From Acidobacteriota bacterium (GTDB lineage: Bacteria > Acidobacteriota > Vicinamibacteria > Vicinamibacterales > UBA2999): a stretch of DNA of 10,810 nt. The notes under the pieces were generated by a model, which saw only the letters and a program-made list of their open reading frames with translations, was not told where the DNA came from and did not search any database. The stretch is taken from the NCBI GenBank assembly GCA_013140955.1, contig JABFRY010000338.1, positions 1-10,810 of the forward strand, given 5' to 3'. Below are positions 1 through 6,369 of the stretch, one piece after another (position 1 is the stretch's first letter; each line of letters starts with the position of its first letter). The translations under genes and the position numbers were made by a program.

Positions 1-47
1 GGCAAGGGATAAGCCTTCCCGCCGAGAAAGCTCTTGCGTGGCGTGGT

Positions 48-55
48 TATAAGGT
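48..55 (+). promoter_or_regulatory. Candidate -10 region of the haemoglobin operon
   Basis: TATAAG (48-53), or the overlapping TAAGGT (50-55), is the only -10-like sequence ahead of the operon inside the window. It overlaps the left half of the NsrR palindrome. No convincing -35 hexamer sits 16-18 bases upstream; TTGCGT at 34-39 is too close. Transcription would begin near 60-65, giving a leader of only a few bases before ATG 65 or about a dozen before ATG 74. Confidence 0.45.
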
Positions 56-73
56 GCATTCTAAATGCATCTT
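51..73. promoter_or_regulatory. NsrR operator (NO-responsive palindrome)
   Basis: A 23-bp inverted repeat centred on base 62. The left half-site is AAGGTGCATTC (51-61). The right half-site AAATGCATCTT (63-73) reads AAGATGCATTT on the other strand. The halves agree at 9 of 11 positions, and the right half equals the half-site known for NsrR in gamma- and betaproteobacteria (for example at E. coli hmp). The AT-rich element stands out in high-GC DNA. It overlaps the likely -10 region and the candidate start codons of the haemoglobin gene, so bound repressor would block transcription. An nsrR homologue is the third gene of the same operon, which implies autoregulation. The assignment rests on recalled consensus, not on a search. 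Confidence 0.85.
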
Positions 74-445
74 ATGACCACGCATACGCTCTTCCAGGAA
101 CTTGGCGGCCCCACGGCCGTCGAGGCGGCTGTCGACAACTTCTACCGCAAGGTCCTCACCGACGACCGTGTGTCACGCTTCTTCGAGGGCGTGAACATGG
201 ACACGCAACGCGCCAAGCAGAAGGCCTTCCTGACGATGGCCTTCGGCGGTCCCCACAACTACACCGGCAAGGACATGCGAGACGGGCACGCGCACCTGCT
301 GAAGCAGGGGCTCGACGACTCGCACGTGGACGCGATCATCGAGCTGCTCGGCGCGACGCTGCGCGACATGGGGGTCAGGGAATCCCTGATCGACCAGGTC
401 GCGGCGATCGCGGAGTCGACCCGCAACGACGTGCTCGGTCGCTGA
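65..445 (+). CDS. glbN: Group 1 truncated haemoglobin (trHbN/GlbN type)
   Basis: A small 2-over-2 haem globin, likely a cytosolic NO dioxygenase or O2/NO-binding protein. The 126-residue length is normal for group 1. Counting from the second ATG at 74 (MTTHTLFQELGG), visible landmarks are the FYRKVL helix B with Tyr24 (B10), the KQKAFLTMAFGGP helix E with Gln49 (E11), the YTGKDMR segment and the proximal haem His72 (F8) in MRDGHAHL. The Tyr-B10/Gln-E11 pair matches mycobacterial trHbN, a known NO scavenger. Starts at 65 and 74 are both possible, and neither has a Shine-Dalgarno. I list 65 because it suits a near-leaderless mRNA from the -10 box at 48-55; 74 lies just past the operator. Its TGA overlaps the reductase ATG by one base, so the two are probably translationally coupled. 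Expression is probably repressed by NsrR. Confidence 0.93.
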   Translation: MHLMTTHTLFQELGGPTAVEAAVDNFYRKVLTDDRVSRFFEGVNMDTQRAKQKAFLTMAFGGPHNYTGKDMRDGHAHLLKQGLDDSHVDAIIELLGATLRDMGVRESLIDQVAAIAESTRNDVLGR

Positions 446-1386
446 TGCCGACCGTGCGGTACGGTGACCTTGCCGCTCCGGTCGCCGGCGAGGAGAGCGT
501 CCTCGACGCCCTGCTGCGTGCCGGAGCCAGCGTCCGGCACGCCTGCAGGGCGGGATCGTGCGGCTCCTGCATGCTCCGCATGGTCGACGGAGCTCCGGCG
601 CCGGCGTCCCAGGTCGGCCTGAAGCCTTCCTGGCGCGCCCAGGGCTACTTCCTGCCGTGCATCTGCCATCCCGACGCCGACATCACCGTGACCGACGTCG
701 GCGCGGATGCACAGGTGACAGCCCGCATCGCCAGCCTGGACGCCCTCAGCGACAGCGTCGTCCGGGTCCGTCTGGCCTGTGACGCGCCGTTCGACTATCA
801 CCCCGGCCAGTACGTGTCGCTCGTGCGGGAGGACGGCCTCGCCCGCAGCTACTCGCTGGCGAGCCTCGGCGCCGAGCCCGAACTGGAGCTGCACGTGCGC
901 TGCCTGGCCAAGGGGCGCATGAGCGAGTGGGTGCGCCATCGGGCAAGGGTCGGCGATCCGGTCCGCGTGCTGGGCCCGTCCGGCGATTGCTTCTACGTGC
1001 CCGGCCGGCCCGAGCAGCCGCTGCTGCTCGCGGGAACGGGAACGGGCCTGGCGCCGCTGTACGGTGTGCTGCGAGACGCCCTCGCCCATGGACACTCGGG
1101 CGCCATCAGGCTGTTCCACGGCGCCCTGCGGCCGGAAGGCCTGTACCTGCGCGAGGAGCTGACACGCCTGTGCGACACGCACCCGCACGTGGAGTACGTG
1201 CCGACGCTGCTCGAGGCCGACGGCCCGCTGGACCGGGTCGTGCTCGACCGATGCCCCGCCCCGGCTGGCTCGCGGGCGTTCCTGTGCGGCGACCCCGGAC
1301 TGGTGCAGGGTCTGCGGAAGGCGCTCTTCCTCCAGGGCATGACCCTTGGGGACATCCATGCAGACGCCTTCCTTCCCGCCGCCTGA
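445..1386 (+). CDS. [2Fe-2S] ferredoxin / FAD / NAD(P)H oxidoreductase, probable globin reductase
   Basis: A 313-residue soluble electron-transfer flavoprotein. Residues 1-85 form a plant-type ferredoxin domain with cluster ligands Cys34, Cys39, Cys42 and Cys72 (C-x4-C-x2-C-x29-C). Residues about 90-190 are an FNR-type FAD barrel with HPGQYVSL (119-126) and the flavin motif RSYS (134-137). The C-terminal part is a pyridine-nucleotide domain with GTGTGLAP (197-204) and CGDP (281-284). This order is that of MmoC/BenC-like oxygenase reductases. ATG 445 overlaps the globin stop (TGATG). In-frame sequence upstream of 445 is the shadow of the globin gene. Sandwiched between an NsrR-controlled globin and nsrR, it most likely reduces the globin haem, as the FNR half of flavohaemoglobin does. 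Unlike Hmp it adds an iron-sulfur domain. CDP-glucoseen reductase-like or other oxygenase reductase roles are alternatives that the context makes less likely. Confidence 0.9.
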   Translation: MPTVRYGDLAAPVAGEESVLDALLRAGASVRHACRAGSCGSCMLRMVDGAPAPASQVGLKPSWRAQGYFLPCICHPDADITVTDVGADAQVTARIASLDALSDSVVRVRLACDAPFDYHPGQYVSLVREDGLARSYSLASLGAEPELELHVRCLAKGRMSEWVRHRARVGDPVRVLGPSGDCFYVPGRPEQPLLLAGTGTGLAPLYGVLRDALAHGHSGAIRLFHGALRPEGLYLREELTRLCDTHPHVEYVPTLLEADGPLDRVVLDRCPAPAGSRAFLCGDPGLVQGLRKALFLQGMTLGDIHADAFLPAA

Positions 1387-1395
1387 TGGTTGTTC

Positions 1396-1401
1396 TACTC
1401 T
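1396..1401 (+). promoter_or_regulatory. Possible internal -10 box before nsrR
   Basis: TACTCT ends six bases before GTG 1408. A weak TTCCCG lies 17 bases further upstream (1373-1378). It could give nsrR a leaderless transcript independent of the operon promoter. No NsrR-like palindrome is seen here. Confidence 0.3.
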
Positions 1402-1407
1402 GGAGAC

Positions 1408-1869
1408 GTGCAGCTCAGTCTTCACGCCGACTACGGCCTCCGCGTGCTCCTGTATCTCGGCTCGCACCCGGGTGAGGTGGTCACGACCAGGCAGATCAGC
1501 GACGCGTACGGAATCTCGAAGAACCACCTCGTGCGTGTCGTCCAGACACTCGGCGGTGCCGGATATGTCCGTGTGATTCCGGGCCGGTCCGGGGGCGTCC
1601 TGCTGGACCGCACCCCCGAGAGCATCCGCCTGGGCGATGTCATCCGCGCCGTTGAGCCGAATCTGGCGCTGGTCGAGTGCTTCGATCGGGACACCAACAC
1701 CTGCCCCATCATCGACGTCTGCGGATTGCGCACCTTCCTCGGCGAGGCGCTCGAGACGTTCCTCGGCGATCTCAACCGGCACACGCTGGCCGACCTGTTG
1801 ACGCCGGCCCGCCGTGAACGCCTCGCCGGCGTCTTCCTGCGGGTGCTCAGGTCCGTGCCGCCGCCGTGA
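1408..1869 (+). CDS. nsrR: Rrf2-family Fe-S transcriptional repressor NsrR
   Basis: A 153-residue NO-sensing repressor with an N-terminal winged helix (about 1-65) and a cluster-binding loop. Cys91, Cys99 and Cys105 (C-x7-C-x5-C, in ECFDRDTNTCPIIDVCGL) match the spacing of Bacillus NsrR, and the following HTLADLL segment is typical of the family. GTG 1408 is chosen over an in-frame TTG at 1390 because it gives the family N-terminus (MQLSLHADYGLRVLLYL). It also places an Asp exactly at residue 8 and Arg at 12; Asp8 is the non-cysteine [4Fe-4S] ligand in Streptomyces NsrR. GGAG at 1402-1405 is unusually close to the start. IscR and RirA are less likely because of the cysteine spacing, the globin context and the operator at 51-73. 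It probably represses its own operon until NO attacks the cluster. Confidence 0.92.
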   Translation: MQLSLHADYGLRVLLYLGSHPGEVVTTRQISDAYGISKNHLVRVVQTLGGAGYVRVIPGRSGGVLLDRTPESIRLGDVIRAVEPNLALVECFDRDTNTCPIIDVCGLRTFLGEALETFLGDLNRHTLADLLTPARRERLAGVFLRVLRSVPPP

Positions 1870-2005
1870 CCGCGCCCGACGCTGCGCGAGCGGCCTGAAC
1901 GTTCTCGAAGCCTTGCTGCGTCGCGCTGCCCGGCCAGGTGTGCGGAGCGTCGTCGTGCCGGTGGCGTGTCGTGACGGCAGGGCGCGTGCTACGGCGGGGC
2001 GCGTG
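1870..2005. other. Non-coding gap between convergent genes
   Basis: Nothing resembling a gene lies between the nsrR stop and the stop of the minus-strand small gene. Short weak inverted repeats are visible (CGCT/AGCG around 1884-1896; TGCCG/CGGCA around 1957-1979), but none is followed by a T-tract, so I do not call a terminator. The right end carries the tandem duplication described separately. Confidence 0.6.
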
Positions 2006-2013
2006 CTAGGGCG
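1980..2013. repeat. Two-copy 17-bp tandem repeat over a stop codon
   Basis: GGGCGCGTGCTACGGCG (1980-1996) is followed directly by GGGCGCGTGCTAGGGCG (1997-2013), with a single C/G difference. The repeat continues for four more bases (2014-2017). The second copy contains the stop codon (CTA on the plus strand, 2006-2008) of the minus-strand gene; the first copy lies just past it. It looks like a recent slippage duplication. Confidence 0.8.
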
Positions 2014-2431
2014 GGGCAATCTGTGTCGTGACGAAGCCGCCGCGGGGCGTCCATTGCACGCGCCTGGACGACTCGCCAGCCGGCGCCTCTGGGCCGCGGA
2101 AGTACACGAGCACTTCTTCGTACTTCCCGTCGAGCGGCTCCACGATCTCCGCCGTGATCTCGAGGTCGCGCGCGGTCGATTCCTGCGACTCCACCTCGAA
2201 CACGATCGCGCCATGGGCAGACATGGCGCTGGTGACCTGCCATCCCGGCGCCGGGGTGGTCGGTGCGTCGGCCGCGCGGGCCAGCACGTCGGCGAGTGAG
2301 GCGATGGCGCGGTCGGAGTCGCTGGGCGGGCGGACCTGTGGCCGTGGAACGAGGGACCCCGCCCACGACATGAGCACACCAGCCACGACGACCGACAGGA
2401 GACCCGCCAGCACGAATCGCGCGACGTGCAT
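2006..2431 (-). CDS. Small membrane-anchored protein of unknown function
   Basis: A 141-residue protein not recognised as a named family. Residues 5-25 (VARFVLAGLLSVVVAGVLMSW) are a single hydrophobic segment, a membrane anchor or uncleaved signal, so the rest should be outside the cytoplasmic membrane. A Pro/Ser-rich linker (28-65) leads to a compact domain of alternating beta-like stretches rich in acidic residues (EITAEIVEPLDGKYEEVLVYF) and ending in RRVQWTPRGGFVTTQ, which resembles conserved hypothetical proteins I have seen but cannot name. ATG 2431 is supported by a strong Shine-Dalgarno eight bases upstream. It starts 35 bases after the stop of the hydrolase gene on the same strand, so the two are probably co-transcribed. 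The longer reading frame upstream is a shadow of the hydrolase gene. Confidence 0.75.
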   Translation of the reverse strand: MHVARFVLAGLLSVVVAGVLMSWAGSLVPRPQVRPPSDSDRAIASLADVLARAADAPTTPAPGWQVTSAMSAHGAIVFEVESQESTARDLEITAEIVEPLDGKYEEVLVYFRGPEAPAGESSRRVQWTPRGGFVTTQIAPP

Positions 2432-2439
2432 TGCCCAAT

Positions 2440-2446
2440 CCTCCCC
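2440..2446 (-). promoter_or_regulatory. Shine-Dalgarno of the small membrane protein
   Basis: GGGGAGG on the minus strand, eight bases before ATG 2431. It is the clearest ribosome binding site in the window and fixes the start of this gene. It contrasts with several other genes here that have none, as expected for an internal operon gene. Confidence 0.75.
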
Positions 2447-2466
2447 GTCGCCCGGGGCCCGAGCCC

Positions 2467-4386
2467 TCAGCGCGCCGGCACGACCGCGTCCCAGACTGCA
2501 CCGGCCCACCGCATCACGCTGGCGACGTCCTCGCTCAGGACGAACCGCTCCGCGACCAGTGCACCGACGGCCCGCGTCATCTGCGCCTCGTAGTCCGCCT
2601 TGTCCCGGTACCGCGCGGCGATGGAGCGCCGGGAATCCTCCGACTGCGCCCTGGCGGTCTCGTCGCGTGGAAACGGCGAGAACGCACCGACCAGGCCTGC
2701 CAGGTATCCGAGCGGCTGGAGCGATGGGTTGGTGAGGTTCCAGCCGGTGTACGTCCCCAGCGGAACGGCCAGTTCCGGCGGCCGGATGCCGGCGAGGTCG
2801 TTCCCGTCGGCATCGACCTGCGGTACGAGCACGCGGTACTCGGTGCCGACGCGCGGCGGCTCGTTCGCAATGATGCCGGCGCGGGCGAAGTCGGCCCCGA
2901 AGTCCAACCGCCAGACCCGTGGCATCCACGCGGGAAACGGGAGGCTCGGTACCGGGGGAAACTGCACGCCGTCGCGGGCCACGAGTTCCTCGCGGCTCAG
3001 CCGCGGATAGCGGGACGGCGGCGGCGCGGTCCCGTCCGACACCCACGCGTCGAGCGCCACCAGCAGTGCGCGCATGATCCAGCGCTGCTGGGCGAAGTTG
3101 AGGTCATGGCGGAAGAAGGGGTCCCGTCCCTGCCCGGGCAGCGGACCGGAGGCATGCGCCGTGCCGGCCATGAAGTACAACCGGGACGTGGGCGCAAAGT
3201 CCTCGTCCGAGCTGCCCGCCTCAGTGGTGTGGGTGAGCGAGCCCGCCCGCGCCCAGTACTCGGTCGACGTGAACGTGTAGAAGATCTTCGGCACGACCCG
3301 CGCGGCCGTCGCCCGCGCCAGCAGGGCGGCATCCGTGAACGGGGGGATGTCCACCGGGCGCAGGATCGACAGGACGGAGTTGCCGGCCTGCCCAGGCATG
3401 GCGAAGCGGTGGTTGAAGCTGCCGCCCCCCGCGCCGGCCGATGCCACGAACAGCCCGTCGAAGACCTGACGGCCCTGCTCGTCGGCATTGAAGCCGTCGC
3501 GGACGAAATCCCGCAGCAGGCGGGCGCTCTGCGAGTACCCGAACCCCAGGGCCCGCGTGACGGGCGTGGGGGTGTCGCGCAGGACGTCCGACGACGGGCC
3601 GTGCTTCATGTAGGCGGTGAAGTCGCGGAGGGCGGCCAGGCCCAGGCCTGCCACCGGGGACACGTGCCCTTCGTAGACGACCTCGTACAAGCCCTGCGTG
3701 AAGCCGCCGTCCACCTGCACGGAGCAGCCCGTGGCACCGAATCGCCACCGGTCCCGCGGCACCACGGTGGCCTCCTCGACGAGGCCTGGGCGATAGGTGA
3801 GGCGCGCGGTCGTCTGCGGCGTGCCCTGGGTGCAGTAGAAGAGGCCGAACTCGTTGCGCTGTTCGGTGCCGAGCGACACGTAGCTGGCGCGGACGGGGCC
3901 GTCGACGCGGACGACGGGCGCGTCGAAGGTGAGCCCCTGCGCCGGCTGCACGTCGAACTGCCAGCCGAGGAAGGCGAGGGTGAAGCCGCGCTCGAGCGCG
4001 AACCGATCCCCGAGATCCCAGTCCTCGGGCGCCAGGCTCCGCTGGCGCGCACCGTTCATCAGGATGAGGGATTGATCGCGCCCGCGGTTGACCACCTCGA
4101 GCAGCATCGCACCGGTCGACGCACGCGGGTCGAGGGGGCGAAAGAGCAGGAGGTCGCTCGAGAACTCCACCAGGCCCTCGGCGGTGCGCGGCGCGAGGGC
4201 CACATCGACGATGGCGCGGTTCGACGCGTGCGTGGGATCGATGGCGAAGTAGACCCGCCCGATCAGGCGCTCGTAGCTGCCGAAGGTCTGACGGCTGCGG
4301 AGCTCCACCCTGACCACTCCGGCATGGGACATGCCCGGGAGCAGCAGAAGGCACGCGAGCGCGTAGATCAACGCCCGGCTCGGCAT
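2467..4386 (-). CDS. Exported alpha/beta-hydrolase-domain protein
   Basis: A 639-residue protein resembling the 'alpha/beta hydrolase domain' family (PF20091-like), whose members are mostly uncharacterised esterase-like enzymes. Residues 1-22 form a signal peptide (positively charged start, hydrophobic ALIYALACLLLLPG, SHA cleavage motif), so it acts in the periplasm or beyond. Residue order suggests a triad: nucleophile Ser285 in GYSQS (283-287), acid Glu376 in STEYWARAGSL, and His411 in FMAGTAHASG; the triad is inferred from motif position. The N-terminal 200 residues are beta-rich and the C-terminal 150 helical. Substrate unknown. ATG 4386 is preceded by TATAAT eight bases upstream and no Shine-Dalgarno. 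It is divergent from parE and heads a two-gene unit with the small membrane protein. Confidence 0.88.
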   Translation of the reverse strand: MPSRALIYALACLLLLPGMSHAGVVRVELRSRQTFGSYERLIGRVYFAIDPTHASNRAIVDVALAPRTAEGLVEFSSDLLLFRPLDPRASTGAMLLEVVNRGRDQSLILMNGARQRSLAPEDWDLGDRFALERGFTLAFLGWQFDVQPAQGLTFDAPVVRVDGPVRASYVSLGTEQRNEFGLFYCTQGTPQTTARLTYRPGLVEEATVVPRDRWRFGATGCSVQVDGGFTQGLYEVVYEGHVSPVAGLGLAALRDFTAYMKHGPSSDVLRDTPTPVTRALGFGYSQSARLLRDFVRDGFNADEQGRQVFDGLFVASAGAGGGSFNHRFAMPGQAGNSVLSILRPVDIPPFTDAALLARATAARVVPKIFYTFTSTEYWARAGSLTHTTEAGSSDEDFAPTSRLYFMAGTAHASGPLPGQGRDPFFRHDLNFAQQRWIMRALLVALDAWVSDGTAPPPSRYPRLSREELVARDGVQFPPVPSLPFPAWMPRVWRLDFGADFARAGIIANEPPRVGTEYRVLVPQVDADGNDLAGIRPPELAVPLGTYTGWNLTNPSLQPLGYLAGLVGAFSPFPRDETARAQSEDSRRSIAARYRDKADYEAQMTRAVGALVAERFVLSEDVASVMRWAGAVWDAVVPAR

Positions 4387-4394
4387 GGCGGCTG

Positions 4395-4400
4395 ATTATA
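4395..4400 (-). promoter_or_regulatory. -10 box of the hydrolase gene (TATAAT)
   Basis: A perfect TATAAT on the minus strand ending eight bases before ATG 4386, inside the 34-bp divergent spacer. No TTGACA-like -35 is seen 17 bases upstream, where the parE start codon lies. Initiation 6-8 bases downstream would make the mRNA leaderless or nearly so. Confidence 0.6.
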
Positions 4401-4404
4401 GTCG

Positions 4405-4410
4405 TAGAAT
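4405..4410 (+). promoter_or_regulatory. -10 box of the topoisomerase gene (TAGAAT)
   Basis: TAGAAT ends ten bases before ATG 4421 and lies four bases from the opposing TATAAT at 4395-4400. No good -35 is visible. AGGA at 4414-4417 is a weak Shine-Dalgarno only three bases from the start. Confidence 0.5.
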
Positions 4411-4420
4411 CGCAGGACGC

Positions 4421-6325
4421 ATGGCATCGTACACGGCAAAAGACATCACCGTCCTGGAGGGGCTCGAGCCCGTCAGGAAGCGCCCCGGCATGTACATCGG
4501 GGGCGTCGGCGCCGCCGGCCTCCACCACCTCGTCTGGGAGGTCCTCGACAACGCGGTGGATGAAGCCATGAACGGCTTCGCCACGACGATCAACGTCACG
4601 CTGCACGAGGACGGAAGCTCGGTGACCATCGCCGATGACGGGCGCGGCATTCCCGTGGACCGGCACCCCACCACCAAGCAGAGCGCGCTCGAGGTGATCT
4701 TCACCGTGCTGCACGCCGGGGGGAAGTTCGAGCCGGGCAGCTACAAGACCGCCGGCGGCCTCCACGGCGTGGGCGCGAGCGTCGTCAACGCTCTCTCGAC
4801 CGAGCTGCGGGCGTCCGTCCGCCGCGACGGCACGCTCTGGGAGATGGCGTTCCGGCGCGGGAAGCCGACCGGCCCGCTCCAGAAGGCCGGACCGGCACGC
4901 GGCACCGGCACGTCGGTTTACTTCCACCCGGACCCGACCATCTTCCCGAAGGTGGAGTTCGACCCGGCGCTCATCCGCGAGCGGCTGGAGATCGTGAGCT
5001 TCATCCACAAGGGGGTGAAGGTCTCCTTCGACTGCCGGCCCGAGGGCACGAAGGACGTCTTCGAGCACAAGGAGGGCCTGTCCGACTATCTCCGCAAGAT
5101 CGTGTCGGCGCGTGGCGCCCGCGTCGTGCACGAGGCGCCCTTCGTGCTCGAGCGTGAGGCCTCGCCACGGCTCGACATCGCCCTCCACTGGACCGAGTCG
5201 ACCGACGAGCACGTGCGCAGCTACGTGAACGGCATTCCGACGGGATCCGGCGGCACGCACGAGAATGGCCTCCGGGCTGGCGTGGGCAAGGCCGTCCGCA
5301 ACTACATCGACACCCACAACCTGTCGCCCAAGGGCGTGACCCTCACGGCCGAGGACATCCGCGAGGGGCTGACCGGCGTGCTGAGCGTCTTCATCGAGGA
5401 ACCACAGTTTCAGGGGCAGACCAAGGATCGCCTGAACAACCAGGAGCTCACCTCGGTGGTGGACGGCGCGGTGAGGCCGGCACTCGAGCACTGGATGAAC
5501 CACAACCGCTCGGTGGCCGAAGCCATCGTGGCGCGCATCATCCTGGCCGCCCGCGCGCGCGAGGCCAGCCGGGCCGCCCAGGCCGAGGTGACGCGCAAGA
5601 CCGCGACCTCCGGACGACTCAACCTGCCGGGCAAGCTGAGCGACTGCACCAGCGCCAATCGCGAGGAGACGGAGCTCTTCGTGGTCGAGGGCGATTCGGC
5701 AGGCGGGTCGGCCAAGCAGGGGCGCGACCGCGGGAAGCAGGCCATCCTGCCCCTGCGCGGCAAGGTGATGAACACCGAAGGGATGACGCTCGCGCGCGTC
5801 CTCGAGAACAAGGAACTCGCCGACCTGGTGACGGCCCTCGGCTGCGGCATGGGGCGGAATTTCGACCTGTCGAAGCTGCGCTACGGGCGCATCGTCATCC
5901 TCGCGGATGCCGATTCGGACGGGCACCACATCGCCACCCTGCTGCTCACGTTCCTCTATCGACACCTGCCACAGCTCGTGTCCGCTGGACGGGTGTTCCT
6001 GGCCCAGCCGCCGCTCTACCGGATCGACATCGGCCGGGACACCTACTGGGCCCTCGACGATGCGCACCGGGACCGCCTGATCGCGCAGCACGCGAAGAGC
6101 CGCGGGACGCCCGAGATCACGCGGTTCAAGGGTCTGGGCGAGATGATGCCCAAGGTGCTGTGGGAAACCACGCTCAATCCCAGGACCCGGCGGCTCCTTC
6201 GCGTCGAGATTGCCGATCCCATCGTCACCGATCGCGTGATCAACGAGCTGATGGGCAAGGATGCCTCGGCCAGGTTCCGCTTCATCATGGACCGGGCCGA
6301 AGACGCCGAGGAACTGGACCTCTGA
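4421..6325 (+). CDS. parE: Type IIA DNA topoisomerase subunit B (ParE-like)
   Basis: The 634-residue ATPase/TOPRIM subunit of a type II topoisomerase. Residues 1-220 are the GHKL ATPase, with catalytic Glu40 and Mg-ligand Asn44 in WEVLDNAVDEA, DDGRGIPV and the GGLHGVGASVVNAL lid. The transducer domain carries Lys335 in QTKDRL. The TOPRIM domain has Glu423 in EGDSAGGSA and Asp496/Asp498 in DADSDGHHIATLL, and RFKGLGEM lies near the end. DADSDGxHIATLL and PQFxGQTKxRL are the ParE versions (E. coli GyrB has DADVDGSHIRTLL), the length matches ParE (about 630), and the large Gram-negative GyrB insert is absent. Gyrase B cannot be excluded without phylogeny, since no parC or gyrA is in the window. 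ATG 4421 (MASYTAKDITVLEGLEPVRKRPGMYIGG) fits the family; the in-frame ATG at 4385 would overlap the divergent hydrolase start. Confidence 0.88.
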   Translation: MASYTAKDITVLEGLEPVRKRPGMYIGGVGAAGLHHLVWEVLDNAVDEAMNGFATTINVTLHEDGSSVTIADDGRGIPVDRHPTTKQSALEVIFTVLHAGGKFEPGSYKTAGGLHGVGASVVNALSTELRASVRRDGTLWEMAFRRGKPTGPLQKAGPARGTGTSVYFHPDPTIFPKVEFDPALIRERLEIVSFIHKGVKVSFDCRPEGTKDVFEHKEGLSDYLRKIVSARGARVVHEAPFVLEREASPRLDIALHWTESTDEHVRSYVNGIPTGSGGTHENGLRAGVGKAVRNYIDTHNLSPKGVTLTAEDIREGLTGVLSVFIEEPQFQGQTKDRLNNQELTSVVDGAVRPALEHWMNHNRSVAEAIVARIILAARAREASRAAQAEVTRKTATSGRLNLPGKLSDCTSANREETELFVVEGDSAGGSAKQGRDRGKQAILPLRGKVMNTEGMTLARVLENKELADLVTALGCGMGRNFDLSKLRYGRIVILADADSDGHHIATLLLTFLYRHLPQLVSAGRVFLAQPPLYRIDIGRDTYWALDDAHRDRLIAQHAKSRGTPEITRFKGLGEMMPKVLWETTLNPRTRRLLRVEIADPIVTDRVINELMGKDASARFRFIMDRAEDAEELDL

Positions 6326-6345
6326 CGGGCTTCGACCCCGACAGA
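6321..6345 (+). terminator. Hairpin over the parE stop codon, possible terminator
   Basis: TCTG (6321-6324) pairs with CAGA (6342-6345), and CGGG (6326-6329) pairs with CCCG (6337-6340), with one A-A mismatch and a seven-base loop. The TGA of parE lies in the left arm. No T-tract follows, so this may be a weak or factor-assisted terminator, or an mRNA 3'-end stabiliser. Confidence 0.35.
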
Positions 6346-6354
6346 CAGCCGTAG

Positions 6355-6360
6355 TACACT
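6355..6360 (+). promoter_or_regulatory. Candidate -10 box of the MATE gene
   Basis: TACACT ends nine bases before GTG 6370. TTCGAC (6331-6336) lies 18 bases upstream as a poor -35. No Shine-Dalgarno is seen before the GTG, so a near-leaderless mRNA is likely. Confidence 0.4.
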
Positions 6361-6369
6361 CCGCCGCTG

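Noticed and set aside
34..39. TTGCGT as a -35 box for the globin operon
   Set aside because: Only eight bases from TATAAG (48-53) and about 21 from the next AT-rich hexamer, so spacing does not fit a sigma-70 promoter.
34..444. In-frame upstream extension of the reductase, as if a 450-residue protein
   Set aside because: The extra 137 residues are an out-of-frame reading of the globin gene; ferredoxin-domain proteins start near ATG 445.
1387..1407. Second NsrR operator directly before nsrR
   Set aside because: No AT-rich dyad resembling the 51-73 element is present; autoregulation, if real, would act from the operon promoter.
259..2379. Minus-strand open frame (706 codons) across the NO operon
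   Set aside because: Antisense to the globin, reductase and nsrR, all of which show clear family motifs.
2431..4395. Plus-strand open frame (654 codons) opposite the hydrolase gene
   Set aside because: Low-complexity Arg/Gly/His translation; the minus strand carries a signal peptide and hydrolase motifs, so this is a shadow.
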